Shown: positions 1 to 10,185 of the stretch, piece after piece | Layout of the letters: every line of letters begins with the position of its first letter | How positions within the stretch are numbered: the stretch's first letter is position 1 | NCBI GenBank assembly: GCA_030374805.1 | Contig: JARGSG010000026.1 | Location: 124,001 to 188,000 of the forward strand | DNA: 64,000 bases | DNA from: Gracilaria gracilis | Taxonomy: Eukaryota > Rhodophyta > Florideophyceae > Gracilariales > Gracilariaceae | Direction of reading: 5' to 3' | Translations under genes and position numbers: made by a program | The notes under the pieces: model-generated | Database searches by the model: none | Seen by the model: only the letters and a program-made list of their open reading frames with translations | Told to the model about the DNA's origin: nothing

Positions 1-662
1 ACGGTGAAGTAGAACACAAGAAAAAATGAAAAGAGTCGCGAACACCGAGTGTTAATGCTGTGCCTCTCGATTTCGGATTCTTTGGCGTTAGTCGAGGCAC
101 TACAAGGGAATCTTCGCTTTCAAAGCAGAAGCCTTCAGGATTTGGCATTCACGCTTCACAACGTGAGTCTTCGTTCTTCTGTGTACTTATGTTGGGCACC
201 AAGTCACTGCGGAGTTTTCCGAAATGACAGCGTCGATGCGCTTGCTAAATCAGGCCTCAAACTTTCTCTTACACAACAAATGCAGACCCCTGTGGACATG
301 ATGGACGTAATGGCGAGGGTAAGGCTCAAAGTGCGGAGTCAAAGTGTATTGCCAATCGAGAGAGACGAACATGAGGATGAAAAGATGTTGAGGTTAACGT
401 TGGCGCAGTATGCCACTGGGCATGTTTCAACGCTCCACCCGGTGAGCTCGTATCTGAACGGAAAGGTGCTACGCTGCACCTGTGGCACGACCGTTAAGAA
501 AGACAGTAGATCATGTTTTTTTTTCGCTGTCCACTAAGAAACAAAGCCCGGTGTGATGAACTACCGGCGCTTGAGGAACGGAAAGACAAATCGTTAGTTG
601 ATATGATCAAGCAGTGGCCGTTACGGTTTTTGGCCTCCTTTAAGAGAGAGAACTACCTTTAG
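1..662 (+). mobile_element. 3' remnant of a non-LTR (LINE) retrotransposon: RNase H domain and C-terminal tail, frameshifted
   Basis: An open frame with its first ATG at 55 encodes the C-terminal half of a LINE-type RNase H: a segment like DSLALVEAL, then WAPSHCGVFRNDSVDALAK, the familiar end of RNase H in LINE ORF2 (usually W-x-P-S-H-x-G-I-x-G-N-E-x-A-D-x-A-K). A TGH...CTCG segment resembles the zinc-knuckle region that follows it. The frame stops at 535-537, but after the nine-T run at 516-524 a second frame, starting at 525, continues the expected C-P-L-x-N-K-A-R tail to a TAG at 660-662. One lost T would explain the break. The reverse transcriptase part lies before the window or is missing. 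The RNase H acidic residues expected upstream are not in view, so the copy looks dead. No target-site duplication or poly(A) end was located. Confidence 0.72.
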
Positions 663-1398
663 ATACAAATATCAATAGACAGTTCTTCGGCCGCTTCGGA
701 ATCAGGGGCGGCTGGCCACAGTAAAGAAGAAGAAGAAAGTACCTCTGGATGGTAACTCGGCTGTATCTCCCAAGCTTCTATTATCGAAATTGTAATCTCG
801 AGCGACACATGAAGCACTTGTGCTCTGCGTGCTCTGTGGTTGTTCGTTCGGCTTTATTCGGCGCCATGCAACTAGAGCTATGGTTGGGAGACAACCTCTG
901 TTGAAAGCAAAATTTACATACATACAAGTTGGTCTTTATGACTGACTAGATACGCATGTAGATTTAATGGTACGGCGTGGACAACTCGTCTGTGTGCATG
1001 GTGCCTACAGGATTAAAGTCCAGAGGCTGCGGGCTAGTCCGATAGATATAGAGAGAGATGTGCGTCTATTCTGGGTGGTACATATGTAACATGTTAGGGA
1101 GAGGTAGAATAGAAAGACAATGGACAGGCGAAGCAAAGGCCAGGATCAGTTGTGGCAATTTCAAACAAATCATGGAAACGAGGAATATCTATTTTACGAT
1201 GCCGTGAAAACGGAAAACGAAGGCACAGGGGATGTCCAGCATCACCCCTGACCTTACATCTAGTTTGCCAGGTGCCTTCGAGACGAGAGGACAGAGATTT
1301 TCTCCCCGAGGAGTGAGTCTTGCATATGTCAACGGTCATTCCACAACCCTCACGTGTGCGGCTTCTTCTAGAAAGGCTCATAGTATAATCAGAAGCCG
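663..1398. other. Gene-free stretch between LINE remnant and photolyase
   Basis: No convincing gene is visible here. The part next to 663 may be LINE 3' UTR and the last 200-300 bases the photolyase promoter and 5' UTR. Short open frames on both strands have no recognisable motif. Confidence 0.5.
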
Positions 1399-3054
1399 AT
1401 GGACCACCGACCAGCATTCGCAACAGGGGCGGGAAGTGTCTTGCACTGGTTCCGAAGGGATCTTCGCTTGTCTGACAACCATGCTTTAAATGAGGCAGTC
1501 AGACTGGCTCAGCGAACTAAGACTCCTCTGATACCTCTGTACATCCTGGACCCAACCCTGGACCCTGAGAGCTGCAGCGCAGTTCGAATACGATTCTTGC
1601 GTGAATCGGTCAACAGCTTGCAATCAAACCTTTCCAAACACGGTCTTCATCTAAGAGTTATACGCGGATATGCACAAGAAGTGGTGCCAAAGCTTGCTCG
1701 ACGATGGGATGTGAAGAATGCTTTCTGGGAGAGAGAGTATGCCCCCCAACCCCGTGAGCGGGATCTTTCAGTGTCATCTGAACTAAAGTCCCTAGGCGTT
1801 CATGTGAACACGTTTCCAGGATTTCTTCTCTACGATCCTGATGAACTTCTTCGTCAGTGTGATGGATACGCTCCAAAGAACATGACCGGTATGTTCAATC
1901 TTGTGGACAGAATTGGAGACCCAGAGAAACCAAAGAAGTTCGCTGATGGAGAGTCTGTCAATCTTCCAGAAGATACTTTTGTCAACGAAGATGGGAAAGA
2001 GAATATGCTGGAGTTTCCCTCTTTCGCAGACCTTGGATACGAAGACGTAGGCAGCGAATGGGAAGTTTTTGATGGTGGGGAAGATGCCGGTTTGCAACGA
2101 ATGGATTCCTTCTTGCGACAGCAAGACGGTCGCACCGCAGCCCGCTTTTCGAAACCCAAAACAAACCCCGCCTCGTTTTCTGTCCGCGAGACTACTGTGC
2201 TGTCACCTTACCTCGCGCTTGGATGTGTGAGCTGCCGTGTGTTCCATGCTGGACTCCGCGAGATTGAGCAACGTTACAAATTGCAAGAGATGCGTCAAAC
2301 TACCTTATGGGGGCAGCTCATGTGGCGGGAGCACTTCTGGTTATTGGCGTACACGGTGAAGAACTTTCATCAGATGCGGGGCAACCTGATCTGTAGGCAG
2401 ATTGAATGGCGCAATGACAAGAAGTCAACCAAATTACTGCAACGCTGGGCTGAAGCTCGAACTGGATTTCCATGGATTGATGCTTTGATGACCCAACTTC
2501 ACAAAGAGGGCTTCGTTCACCACCTAGGAAGGCACAGTTTGGCTTGTTTCCTAACGAGAGGCGACTTGTGGGTAAGTTGGGAAGAGGGGTTCAAAGTCTT
2601 CGAGAAATATCTCGTGGATTATGACTACGCACTGAACTCCGCAAACTGGATGTGGCTCAGCTGCAGTGCGTTTTTTGTCATGTACTATCGTGTCTATTCA
2701 CCAATTGCTTTTGGGAAGAAATGGGACAAGGATGGCAACTTCATTCGACACTACCTTCCTGTGCTAAAGAACATGCCTTCGAAGTATATCTATGAACCAT
2801 GGAAAGCACCAGAACTCGTTCAGAGGAAAGCCGGGTGTGTTATTGGCCAGGACTATCCTAAACCGATGGTCGACCACGCCAAGGTCAGCAAGGAAAATGT
2901 AGAAAAGATGAAGATGAACTATGCAAAAGGCCAGTTTGGCACGTTGGACGAACACCAAGAAGAACTGCACAACTCAGAAGGAAGTGAATCCATACCACCA
3001 AATGATGGACCCCCTCGAAGGAAGCGAAGACGACATGAGAAGGAAATTGGTTGA
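1399..3054 (+). CDS. (6-4) photolyase / animal-type cryptochrome
   Basis: This 551-residue flavoprotein belongs to the photolyase/cryptochrome superfamily. The N-terminal alpha/beta photolyase domain spans about residues 12-175 and opens with LHWFRRDLRLSDN. The FAD-binding helical domain spans about 265-500. It matches the (6-4) photolyase/animal cryptochrome branch in the block GFPWIDALMTQL...HHLGRH...LTRGDLWVSWEEG and in YRVYSPIAFGKK. The two histidines used by (6-4) photolyases correspond to His375 and His379, and the flavin-N5 asparagine to Asn413 in NSANW, so repair of UV (6-4) photoproducts is plausible. The last residues contain a basic PRRKRRR stretch, a likely nuclear signal. The first ATG in frame lies 13 codons before the conserved start of the domain, so there is no organelle presequence. 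An added signalling role, as in algal CPF1 proteins, cannot be judged from sequence. Confidence 0.93.
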   Translation: MDHRPAFATGAGSVLHWFRRDLRLSDNHALNEAVRLAQRTKTPLIPLYILDPTLDPESCSAVRIRFLRESVNSLQSNLSKHGLHLRVIRGYAQEVVPKLARRWDVKNAFWEREYAPQPRERDLSVSSELKSLGVHVNTFPGFLLYDPDELLRQCDGYAPKNMTGMFNLVDRIGDPEKPKKFADGESVNLPEDTFVNEDGKENMLEFPSFADLGYEDVGSEWEVFDGGEDAGLQRMDSFLRQQDGRTAARFSKPKTNPASFSVRETTVLSPYLALGCVSCRVFHAGLREIEQRYKLQEMRQTTLWGQLMWREHFWLLAYTVKNFHQMRGNLICRQIEWRNDKKSTKLLQRWAEARTGFPWIDALMTQLHKEGFVHHLGRHSLACFLTRGDLWVSWEEGFKVFEKYLVDYDYALNSANWMWLSCSAFFVMYYRVYSPIAFGKKWDKDGNFIRHYLPVLKNMPSKYIYEPWKAPELVQRKAGCVIGQDYPKPMVDHAKVSKENVEKMKMNYAKGQFGTLDEHQEELHNSEGSESIPPNDGPPRRKRRRHEKEIG

Positions 3055-4046
3055 AAGTCAATGAGGCTCTCTGCGTTCGTTCCTGTCGAAGTAGCCCTTC
3101 TCTCATTCATCCATTCATGGTTCATGTGTCACAACACCATAGCCGCCCTTCCGTTGCTGGCGGTACACGCTTCTCACGATATACTCATGCCATGACTAAG
3201 CGGGCTTTCAATTACAGGCTTTTGTGTTGCTGATATCTGGAGAAGTTCCACTTGTTGGTTTCCTTCTTTTGTTAAAGTGAGAAGCGGAAGGCAGCGGGGA
3301 AGAATAAAGAAGGCCATATTCTCCTCGACCTTTCACCTGTTTGCCCAAGGTTTCGCACTATGCTGCGGTTTTGCTTTTTCTTCAAAGGAAAAGCAGCCCA
3401 TTGGACCTTGGCCAAATAGATGAAAAGTCGAGTAGAACAGGGCTTTTTGGTTCACGCTCATGAAGTATCCTCTCCAGTCATTGCTGATGTTGTTAAGAAA
3501 TGATCTGTAAAAATATTGGCCCTTGTCCTGAACTATGCTTCCAACAGAAGCTTTCCGCGTCGTCTACTCTGAAGGCTAATTGCCGGAGAACAGAGGGAGG
3601 GAATCTCTTCCACTTAGTGTATTGAGGTGTATTTCTACTGGCTAGACTTGGCAGGTGTGAGGTTGATGAACCCGCTCTCTTGCGAAAGAGTTGCTGTCCA
3701 TTAGTACTGATGGACGTTGATCATTATAGTCTGAGACTTCAAGTTAGAACCACTTCACTTCAAGTGTGCCTATGAACTCCAAAAGATCGTCGACGCTTCG
3801 CAGTTCAAGGAATCATTAGAAAATAGAAAAAAACAGTCCTCGTCTACACGCATGTGGTAGGAAGATCCTGTCACGAGTCGTCAGTATCTATTGAGGGTAG
3901 AACGCTACGACGGTAGATCTAAACTGTATCTGTCTACATTGGAATCCTGCTAGAACTCCTTTTGCTCTACAGCGATTGATGTGTACGTTTGATTTACGAA
4001 GGTAGATAACCCTTACTGTATGTTTTATGTTTGCTTTAGCATCGCT
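3055..4046. other. Gene-free stretch, photolyase and bZIP 3' sides
   Basis: This lies between the ends of the convergent photolyase and bZIP genes. I see no gene. A TACGAAGGTA motif that recurs elsewhere in the window lies at 3995-4004, next to GATAACCC. Confidence 0.5.
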
Positions 4047-4156
4047 TTCGCTTTTGACGGTTCGTAATCGTAATCGTAATACGTAATCGTAATCGTAATA
4101 CGTAATCGTAATCGTAATACGTAATCGTAATCGTAATACGAACCGTCAAAAGCGAA
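4047..4156. repeat. Four 19-bp tandem copies enclosed by 20-bp perfect inverted repeats
   Basis: Left arm 4047-4066 (TTCGCTTTTGACGGTTCGTA) and right arm 4137-4156 are exact reverse complements. Between and overlapping them lie exactly four head-to-tail copies of CGTAATCGTAATCGTAATA: 4063-4081, 4082-4100, 4101-4119 and 4120-4138. The unit is itself built from CGTAAT triplicates. The whole looks like a miniature inverted-repeat element or a stem with a repetitive loop. It sits in the 3' region of the bZIP gene, about 95 bp past its stop codon. Confidence 0.93.
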
Positions 4157-4251
4157 TATCTGTATACGAACTTCGTATCAAGTAACACATTTGCCTTGAT
4201 CTGGCCTTTCCACTGACTCGGTTTTTCTATAAAAAGTTAGTTTGATTTCTT

Positions 4252-5586
4252 CTAGCTCCCTTCTCCAGCAGGCAATGTCACGACCTCCGGGAGTTCGGTG
4301 TTCGTTGGCATGACCAACGGGCATTCACCTGCGTCTTTCCCGCAGATTTTCTGGTACTCTTCGGCGATCAGCTTCCACTTCGCCTGAAAGACTTCAGCCA
4401 TCTGACGCATGAGTTCGCATTCCGATCTCAGCGCCCTATCCTCCTCTTCCAATTTTTCCAGCCTCATCCTCTGTTTTGCCCGGCACTTCTCCACACTCTC
4501 CCGGTTGCGTACCCTTCTCAGCTTTTTAAGTTCTTCTTCATTTTCAACCCCTTCAATCTTCCTCTTCTTTCCTCTCTTCTCTTCCGCGTCGAGCTCGGGC
4601 TTAACGTCGCCGGAACCCTGGTTCGATTGCTCCTCAGACATTTGAGCGAGCATGGCTTGAGCATCAGGATTCCTTCTTGCCATCCGCTTCAAAACGCGTC
4701 GAACCACAGCCCCTCCCCTTACCCCTTTCCCAGGCATTGCGTGAACGGGCTTATCCCCATTGTTATGTCTCGCAGACTGCAGTGCTCCGCTTGGACGGCC
4801 AGACGGATGGAGATGGACGGCAGCCACTCTGTGAATTTCTTCGCTTGGCTCTGCGACTGCCTGCGAAGTTCTTGGCTCAGCCGTCGACAACGGCTTCACC
4901 TCCACCGGTTGTGCTCCAAGGCGCCTGTGAACGTGACGGGGTTTGAGGGGAAGGGGAAAGAACCTGCCGTCTGAAACGACAACACCGTTTTGTGGTGCTG
5001 CCGTTGTGTTGTGCGGTCCATATTGTGGGACCCTGACGGCCTGCTGAAGCGGGGGAGCTGGCATCAGCTCCCCTTGACGCACCATCTGGTTGGCGCTGAT
5101 GGTGGATGCGTCGTGATCTTGTTGCCCATTGCCAGCAACCTCGTTCGGAACCGACAAGGAACCGTTAGCTTCATTGTTTGCTACGTTCGCAAAAGGAGTG
5201 CGATGTAGCATTTCCATTGTCACCTCCGATATGGTGCGAGAGAGCATCGGCGATGTAGAAGCAGCACCATTTGCTTCAACACCTTCAGCGCCATGGACCT
5301 TGACGTCGCCCAATTGGCCTGCGTTCGCCTTCAACATCTCGAGAAAGTCATCGGACACATTGAGTCCGGACGGTTGGGGGATTGGGCGGTGGGCGGGAAG
5401 GAACCCTAGCTGGTCGACAGGGAATGAGAGCGGGGGGGTGTTGGCGGACCCGGCGTCAGGAGCATTTATGAGCCCGCCATCTTGTGTCGAGGGATTGTTT
5501 AAATACCTCAATATGTTCTCGTTCGCCAGCTCGGTTGGAGAGTCTGGCGACGGTTCGAAATTGAAAAAGTCGTTCGGGTTGCTCAT
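4252..5586 (-). CDS. bZIP transcription factor
   Basis: This 444-residue protein has a C-terminal basic leucine zipper. The basic region at about 355-376 reads LRRVRNRESVEKCRAKQR and carries the N-x7-R signature (Asn361...Arg369). It is followed by a coiled segment (KLEEEDRALRSECELMRQM) whose heptads hold leucine or methionine, so the zipper is short. Residues 1-330 are low-complexity, rich in Pro, Asn and Ser, as expected of a regulatory region. A basic KRGKKRK stretch at about 337-343 is a likely nuclear signal. The start is the only ATG upstream of the acidic N-terminus. It is divergent from the phytyl ester synthase gene across a 1.5-kb spacer. The DNA target and the subfamily are not evident. 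Confidence 0.88.
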   Translation of the reverse strand: MSNPNDFFNFEPSPDSPTELANENILRYLNNPSTQDGGLINAPDAGSANTPPLSFPVDQLGFLPAHRPIPQPSGLNVSDDFLEMLKANAGQLGDVKVHGAEGVEANGAASTSPMLSRTISEVTMEMLHRTPFANVANNEANGSLSVPNEVAGNGQQDHDASTISANQMVRQGELMPAPPLQQAVRVPQYGPHNTTAAPQNGVVVSDGRFFPLPLKPRHVHRRLGAQPVEVKPLSTAEPRTSQAVAEPSEEIHRVAAVHLHPSGRPSGALQSARHNNGDKPVHAMPGKGVRGGAVVRRVLKRMARRNPDAQAMLAQMSEEQSNQGSGDVKPELDAEEKRGKKRKIEGVENEEELKKLRRVRNRESVEKCRAKQRMRLEKLEEEDRALRSECELMRQMAEVFQAKWKLIAEEYQKICGKDAGECPLVMPTNTELPEVVTLPAGEGS

Positions 5587-7093
5587 TGTTGGTTGCTGGA
5601 AATCACAAACTTCTTTTTATGTCTTTAAGACAATTGATTGCAGTAGTTGAGAGCAGTGGATGAGTGTGAGGAGCAACGAAGCAGACGAGCAGAGCGGCGT
5701 CTATGTTGCTTAAGTACTTGTGGAGTGACTGGGAGCATGTGAAACGAAGCGGAAGACTTGTAATACATTTTAAAGGGTTGCGGGGAGAGTCGCCAATGAA
5801 TATTCAAAGTTACTTACGAGAGCGCTTGTGGTTGCTTGGGAGGTTGTTGTTGGCGATAGCGACGATGTAGACGTGAAAAAAAGTTCCCAACTGGGAATGT
5901 TATGACGTTCCGCATCATTGAAGGAGAGAATATGTTGCCGAGTTAAGAAATGATTCAACGTGGTTTGAGAGCCGTGCGTCGTAAGTTTGGACAGGGGCAT
6001 AGAGAGTGTTAAATTATCAGTATGCAGGGCGTTGAGCGACATTTCGCACTAAAGATATTGAATCAGTGAGAATCAAATCGGTGGCCTGCGAAGCTTGTGG
6101 TGGTTGCGCAAGTGATTTGAAGCGTCCTGTTCTCTGCTGGAGAGTGCTTCGTTTCGAGAGGTGTGAAAACGCAGGTGTACATTGCTGCAATCTGAAACCG
6201 TGTGTCAAGTTTGGGAAGCGGAATACTTTGTTTGTTGACGGAACGAAAAGCATTGTGTTGCATTGAGAAGAAGATTGCATCTCGGGATGCGAGACGGAAA
6301 ATCACATAATGTGACAGGTATGGAAGGACTGTTTTCATGACGGCAGAAGTGAAATAAACAAAGGCACCTTCACTGAAGGCTTCAGCGAAGCTATGTGAGC
6401 TTGCGAGAGATGGATTGGATGTGCAATCACTCATAGTGTTCATAGTGTTCGAAGAAGAGCATCACAAGCCGTTTGTTGAACGACATGGTTGAGATTCATG
6501 TGAACGCATACGATCGTGCGCGTTTAGCCGAGTAGAGATCGCAAGGAGTAGGCGAATGCGCTTCGGAGACATCGGATACGATATCTCCATTCCATGATGC
6601 GGTCGTCCAAGCAAACGCATCGCGGCTGCCAAACAGAAAGCAAAGAAACAGGAGAGCAGCAGCCGCACATGACCTAAGCCGCACCGCGCCATTCCCATTG
6701 GCCGCTGCAAGTGGCGTGCAAAACAATTGGCCACATTGATCCGTTGCCTTCTCTCGCGGAGCATTGGCGCTGCACACTTGGCGAGTGACGCCGCGAAGAG
6801 GCCGCCGCGCCGCCACCGCCGATTGGCGCAGCCAATATCTCACCCAGGGCATATGCACCGCAGCAGCTCGATTCCCCGCCACAACCGTCGACGGCAGTGG
6901 CAATGACTTCGTCATGGCCTTATCAATTGTCGCCAGCCTCGCGAGAAATTCAGAAAGACTCAACAGCGTGAAACTCCTCGTAACGTCGAAGGTAAACAAT
7001 TGAGTCAAGCCGAGGTCATCAAACTCTCCCCGAGGTTGCTCGGCGCAGCCCTTCACAAACAATCACACCAGAGTCCATGACCAGCCACCCGCA
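5587..7093. other. Shared upstream region of bZIP and phytyl ester synthase genes
   Basis: This 1.5-kb divergent spacer holds no credible gene. Composition changes from AT-rich (5.6-6.5 kb) to GC-rich (6.55 kb onward), where a cluster of CCAAT boxes lies. A 188-codon open frame on the minus strand (6496-7062) lacks any motif and runs over the CCAAT cluster. Confidence 0.55.
6690..6840. promoter_or_regulatory. Cluster of CCAAT (ATTGG) boxes upstream of the phytyl ester synthase
   Basis: CCAAT/ATTGG pentamers occur near 6695, 6726, 6761, 6820 and 6830, five in about 140 bp. The last two form GATTGGCGCAGCCAAT, an inverted pair. Clustered CCAAT boxes are typical NF-Y sites. The role is inferred from position, 250-400 bp before the ATG at 7094. 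Confidence 0.45.
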
Positions 7094-9901
7094 ATGAACC
7101 CTGCACCCCCTCCCACCTTCGTCACGCCAACCGGCCTCCCCCGCCGCGCCGCCCATCGCATAAGCCTTCGCAACGCCCCCACCTCCCCCGTAGCAACCGC
7201 CCAGCCCGCGCGCCCCGCCCAACCGCAACAACGCGCCGCCCGCACCGCCGCCACCACCGTCACCACCGTCACCAAAAATGCCTCCTCCCGCCGCCAACCG
7301 CGCTCACCACCCGCCGGCGCGCTGCCGTACTTTGCGTACTTCTCCAACATGAACCCCAACGTACTCGGGCCGTGCGCACGTATACCAGCGCGGCGCATCC
7401 GTCCACAGTCGTCGCAGCCCGCGCGTTTACCGGGCTATCGTTTATGTTTCGACGTGCCAGGCTTTCCGCCCGAGCCGGTGTTTGCGAACGTGCGCCCGGA
7501 TCGTAGCAATGAGCGTGGCGTGCATGGTGTGTTGCACTGGATTTCGGCGAAGCAGTTCACGGCGGTGGCGCGGTCGGAGGGGTTGTTACCGACGCCGTTC
7601 CCGGAGTTTACGCGTGTGCAGCATGTCACTTGTGTGTTGGCCGATGGGACGGAGGTGAAGGCGCGTACTTTGGTGTTTCAACCGCCGCCGTTCTCGCAGT
7701 TTATTACGCCGGTTTTGCGTCCTTCTAGACGATATGTTCAGTGTGCCATATTCGGCGCCGAGTTTCATGGCGTTGATATCACGTACGTGGATGACGTGCT
7801 GAAGAAGATTGACGTGGATTACGGGCCGTTGGGAGCGTTTGGTTTATCTGCGGAACAGAGGCCCCACCTGCTGGATCGTCCTAACCCGAATAACCGATTT
7901 GGACGGCCCGCGGATGAAATCTATTCGCCTTATAGTCGCATCCCTGAGCAGGTTGAACCCGCCGTGAATAGACTGCAGCAGACAGAAGAGAAAGTTGACG
8001 CTCACTTGATTCGCCTGTCTGAGAAGCCTCGCAGCGCGTATCGGAAGAAGCTTTATTATGTCCCTGGTATCGATGGCAATGGGAAAGGCATAGTGAATCA
8101 ACTCAACTGCTTGGAAGAAGATGGTGTTTATGATGTATCAGGTGTCGTTGTTCCTGCCGATAACCGTCTGACATTACCCGAGTTGGTATCTGACATCCTC
8201 ACACTCATCCAGGATGATGCCGGTTCTGCTCCTGTGTGTCTTTTTGGAGAAAGTATGGGTGGCATGTTATCGCTTGTATGCGCAAGTGAGAATCTCGAAA
8301 GAGGGACAACACAATCCCCGTCGCTAAACTTAGAACTGGTGGTGATGTTAAACCCTGCCACAAGTTATTCGCGGTCTGCGACCCGTAGTCTGTGGGACAC
8401 GTTGCTTTCCATCGGCATGTCTGACGAAGTGTACAAAACCCTTCTGCCGTTTGCTCTGCTTCCGTTCCTGATAGACGTTGATTCCGTCGGCTCCAACTTC
8501 GCGCCAGAAGTAGTTCCACGTCTGCAAAAGATGTTAACAAGTCTTAATGCAGTTGCAGATATACTGCCGCCCCAAACGGTGCGGTGGCGTCTCAGTTTGT
8601 TGAACAGCTTCTATCTTTCACAGGAGCAGTATGAAGCGTTATCGAGCTCGGAAAATGGGACAAAGTTGGCAGTGATAGCCTCAGTGAATGACAACCTTTT
8701 GCCGAGTTTCTCGGAGGTGAAGAGATTGGAACGGTTGATTCCAGGGATATATACCATGGTGTTGCCCTATGGCGGACACGCAGCAGCAATGGACCCAAGA
8801 TTCAATCTGGCCGCCTTTCTTCGTCCACTGAGCGTGAACAAAATGCTGTCACCTTCTTCTCCTCCAGAAGCTAGCGAAGGGGTGCTCAAGCGTCGCGCGG
8901 CATTTCGCAAACGTTTTGCGTCGCGCGTGAGGGTACAATGCGAGCAATTCTCTCGACAGGAGATGCGAACGGTGCTAGACTACGTAGAAAACAGCACGCG
9001 AGAGTTCTCACCGGTGTTCATCGGAGAGGAGAACTTGCCTGCGTATGACCCGACACGACCTGTGCTGTTCGTGAGCAACCACACATTGTTGGGATGGCTG
9101 GACACGGCACATCCGGTGAGCCGTATTTTGCAGTCACGGGGGGTGTTAATCAGGTCATTGGCACACCCGTATCTATTTGCAACAGAGACGCAATCGTTCC
9201 CAATGACGCCCACCGTTGACAGGGAGAGTCTGATGAAGTTTGGGGTGACTGAAATCAGCCCCAGTGCGTTGGTCGAAAATCTTGCACTGGGAAACTGGTC
9301 GCTAATGTTTCCCGGTGGTGCTACAGAAGCTCTCAAGGATCCCCGAGGACCCAAGTACGAACTGTTCTGGCCACAGGAGCCGGAGTTCATACGCAGCTGT
9401 GCGCTGTTCGGCGCTCAAATCATCCCGCTGTCTTCGGTGGGCACGGAAGACTCGTACATTCCGTTTCTAAGCGCGACGCAGTTGAAGACGGTGATTGACA
9501 CGGGCAGCAGACTGGTAGGACGGCCAATGGACTGGAGCTTCGCGGCAGATTCTGTGCGGTCGTGGCGCGGCGATGACGGAGAATCGAAACCAATGATTCC
9601 TCCGTTGGCCATTCCGACGGAAGCGGATCGCACGTACTACCGGTTCGGAAAGGCGATTGACGTGCCGGAAGAGTGTCTGACGGACAAGCACGTGGAACGG
9701 GTGGTGTACGAACGCGCGCGGGAAGCGGTGAAGGAAGGGATTGAGATTCTGTTGAAACGAAGGGTGAGAGATGAGTACCGATCGCGCGCGCAGCGACGGC
9801 TGTTCGGACAGCAGTTCGGACAGCGAACGGAAGCGCCAGCCGGACAGGCGTGGCTGTGGCGGCGCAACGGCGCGTATCTGGACGACGATTTGCAGCCGTG
9901 A
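7094..9901 (+). CDS. Plastid phytyl ester synthase-like fusion: GGCT-like domain + alpha/beta hydrolase + LPLAT acyltransferase
   Basis: This 935-residue protein has three parts. Residues 1-75 are rich in Pro, Arg, Ala and Thr and acid-poor, like a plastid transit peptide. Residues 79-200 match the gamma-glutamylcyclotransferase-like (GGCT/AIG2) fold: YFAYFSNMNPNVL, PARLPGYRLCFDVPG, VHGVLHWIS and a SEG whose Glu162 is the candidate catalytic residue. The usual YGSN motif here reads YFSN. Residues 318-575 form an alpha/beta hydrolase with GESMGG (Ser387), Asp533 and His562. Residues 640-900 form an acyltransferase with SNHTLLGWLD and MFPGGATEA. The last two domains are the architecture of plant PES1/PES2, which esterify phytol freed from chlorophyll and make triacylglycerol in plastoglobules. 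The fused GGCT domain is not part of the plant enzymes. Confidence 0.9.
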   Translation: MNPAPPPTFVTPTGLPRRAAHRISLRNAPTSPVATAQPARPAQPQQRAARTAATTVTTVTKNASSRRQPRSPPAGALPYFAYFSNMNPNVLGPCARIPARRIRPQSSQPARLPGYRLCFDVPGFPPEPVFANVRPDRSNERGVHGVLHWISAKQFTAVARSEGLLPTPFPEFTRVQHVTCVLADGTEVKARTLVFQPPPFSQFITPVLRPSRRYVQCAIFGAEFHGVDITYVDDVLKKIDVDYGPLGAFGLSAEQRPHLLDRPNPNNRFGRPADEIYSPYSRIPEQVEPAVNRLQQTEEKVDAHLIRLSEKPRSAYRKKLYYVPGIDGNGKGIVNQLNCLEEDGVYDVSGVVVPADNRLTLPELVSDILTLIQDDAGSAPVCLFGESMGGMLSLVCASENLERGTTQSPSLNLELVVMLNPATSYSRSATRSLWDTLLSIGMSDEVYKTLLPFALLPFLIDVDSVGSNFAPEVVPRLQKMLTSLNAVADILPPQTVRWRLSLLNSFYLSQEQYEALSSSENGTKLAVIASVNDNLLPSFSEVKRLERLIPGIYTMVLPYGGHAAAMDPRFNLAAFLRPLSVNKMLSPSSPPEASEGVLKRRAAFRKRFASRVRVQCEQFSRQEMRTVLDYVENSTREFSPVFIGEENLPAYDPTRPVLFVSNHTLLGWLDTAHPVSRILQSRGVLIRSLAHPYLFATETQSFPMTPTVDRESLMKFGVTEISPSALVENLALGNWSLMFPGGATEALKDPRGPKYELFWPQEPEFIRSCALFGAQIIPLSSVGTEDSYIPFLSATQLKTVIDTGSRLVGRPMDWSFAADSVRSWRGDDGESKPMIPPLAIPTEADRTYYRFGKAIDVPEECLTDKHVERVVYERAREAVKEGIEILLKRRVRDEYRSRAQRRLFGQQFGQRTEAPAGQAWLWRRNGAYLDDDLQP

Positions 9902-10185
9902 GTTGGGTGAGCGTCGAACGCGCGCGCTGGCAAAAAGACGCGACGGTTGGAGCACGTCAGCGTGCGCTGTATTATAGGAACAGCCAACCGGCGCGCGTAT
10001 CTAAACCAAATATCTGCTCGTTTTGTGCGGCGCGCTGTGTTTGGCGCCAAGTGCGCCACGAAACGGCGCCGCTCCAGTGGAAGCGCCGCCGCCACGCGCA
10101 CTCCTTTATGTTTATGTACAACCGCACTCATGTAGACACACACTCGTTCTATTCGTTAAAAAGTACAGCCCCGAATCAAACCTCT

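Noticed and set aside
4063..4138. CRISPR-like array of 19-bp repeats
   Set aside because: Units are directly joined without spacers and lie in a eukaryotic intergenic region, so it is a tandem repeat.
6496..7062. 188-codon minus-strand frame upstream of the phytyl ester synthase
   Set aside because: No motif; it crosses the CCAAT-box cluster and is poorly biased.
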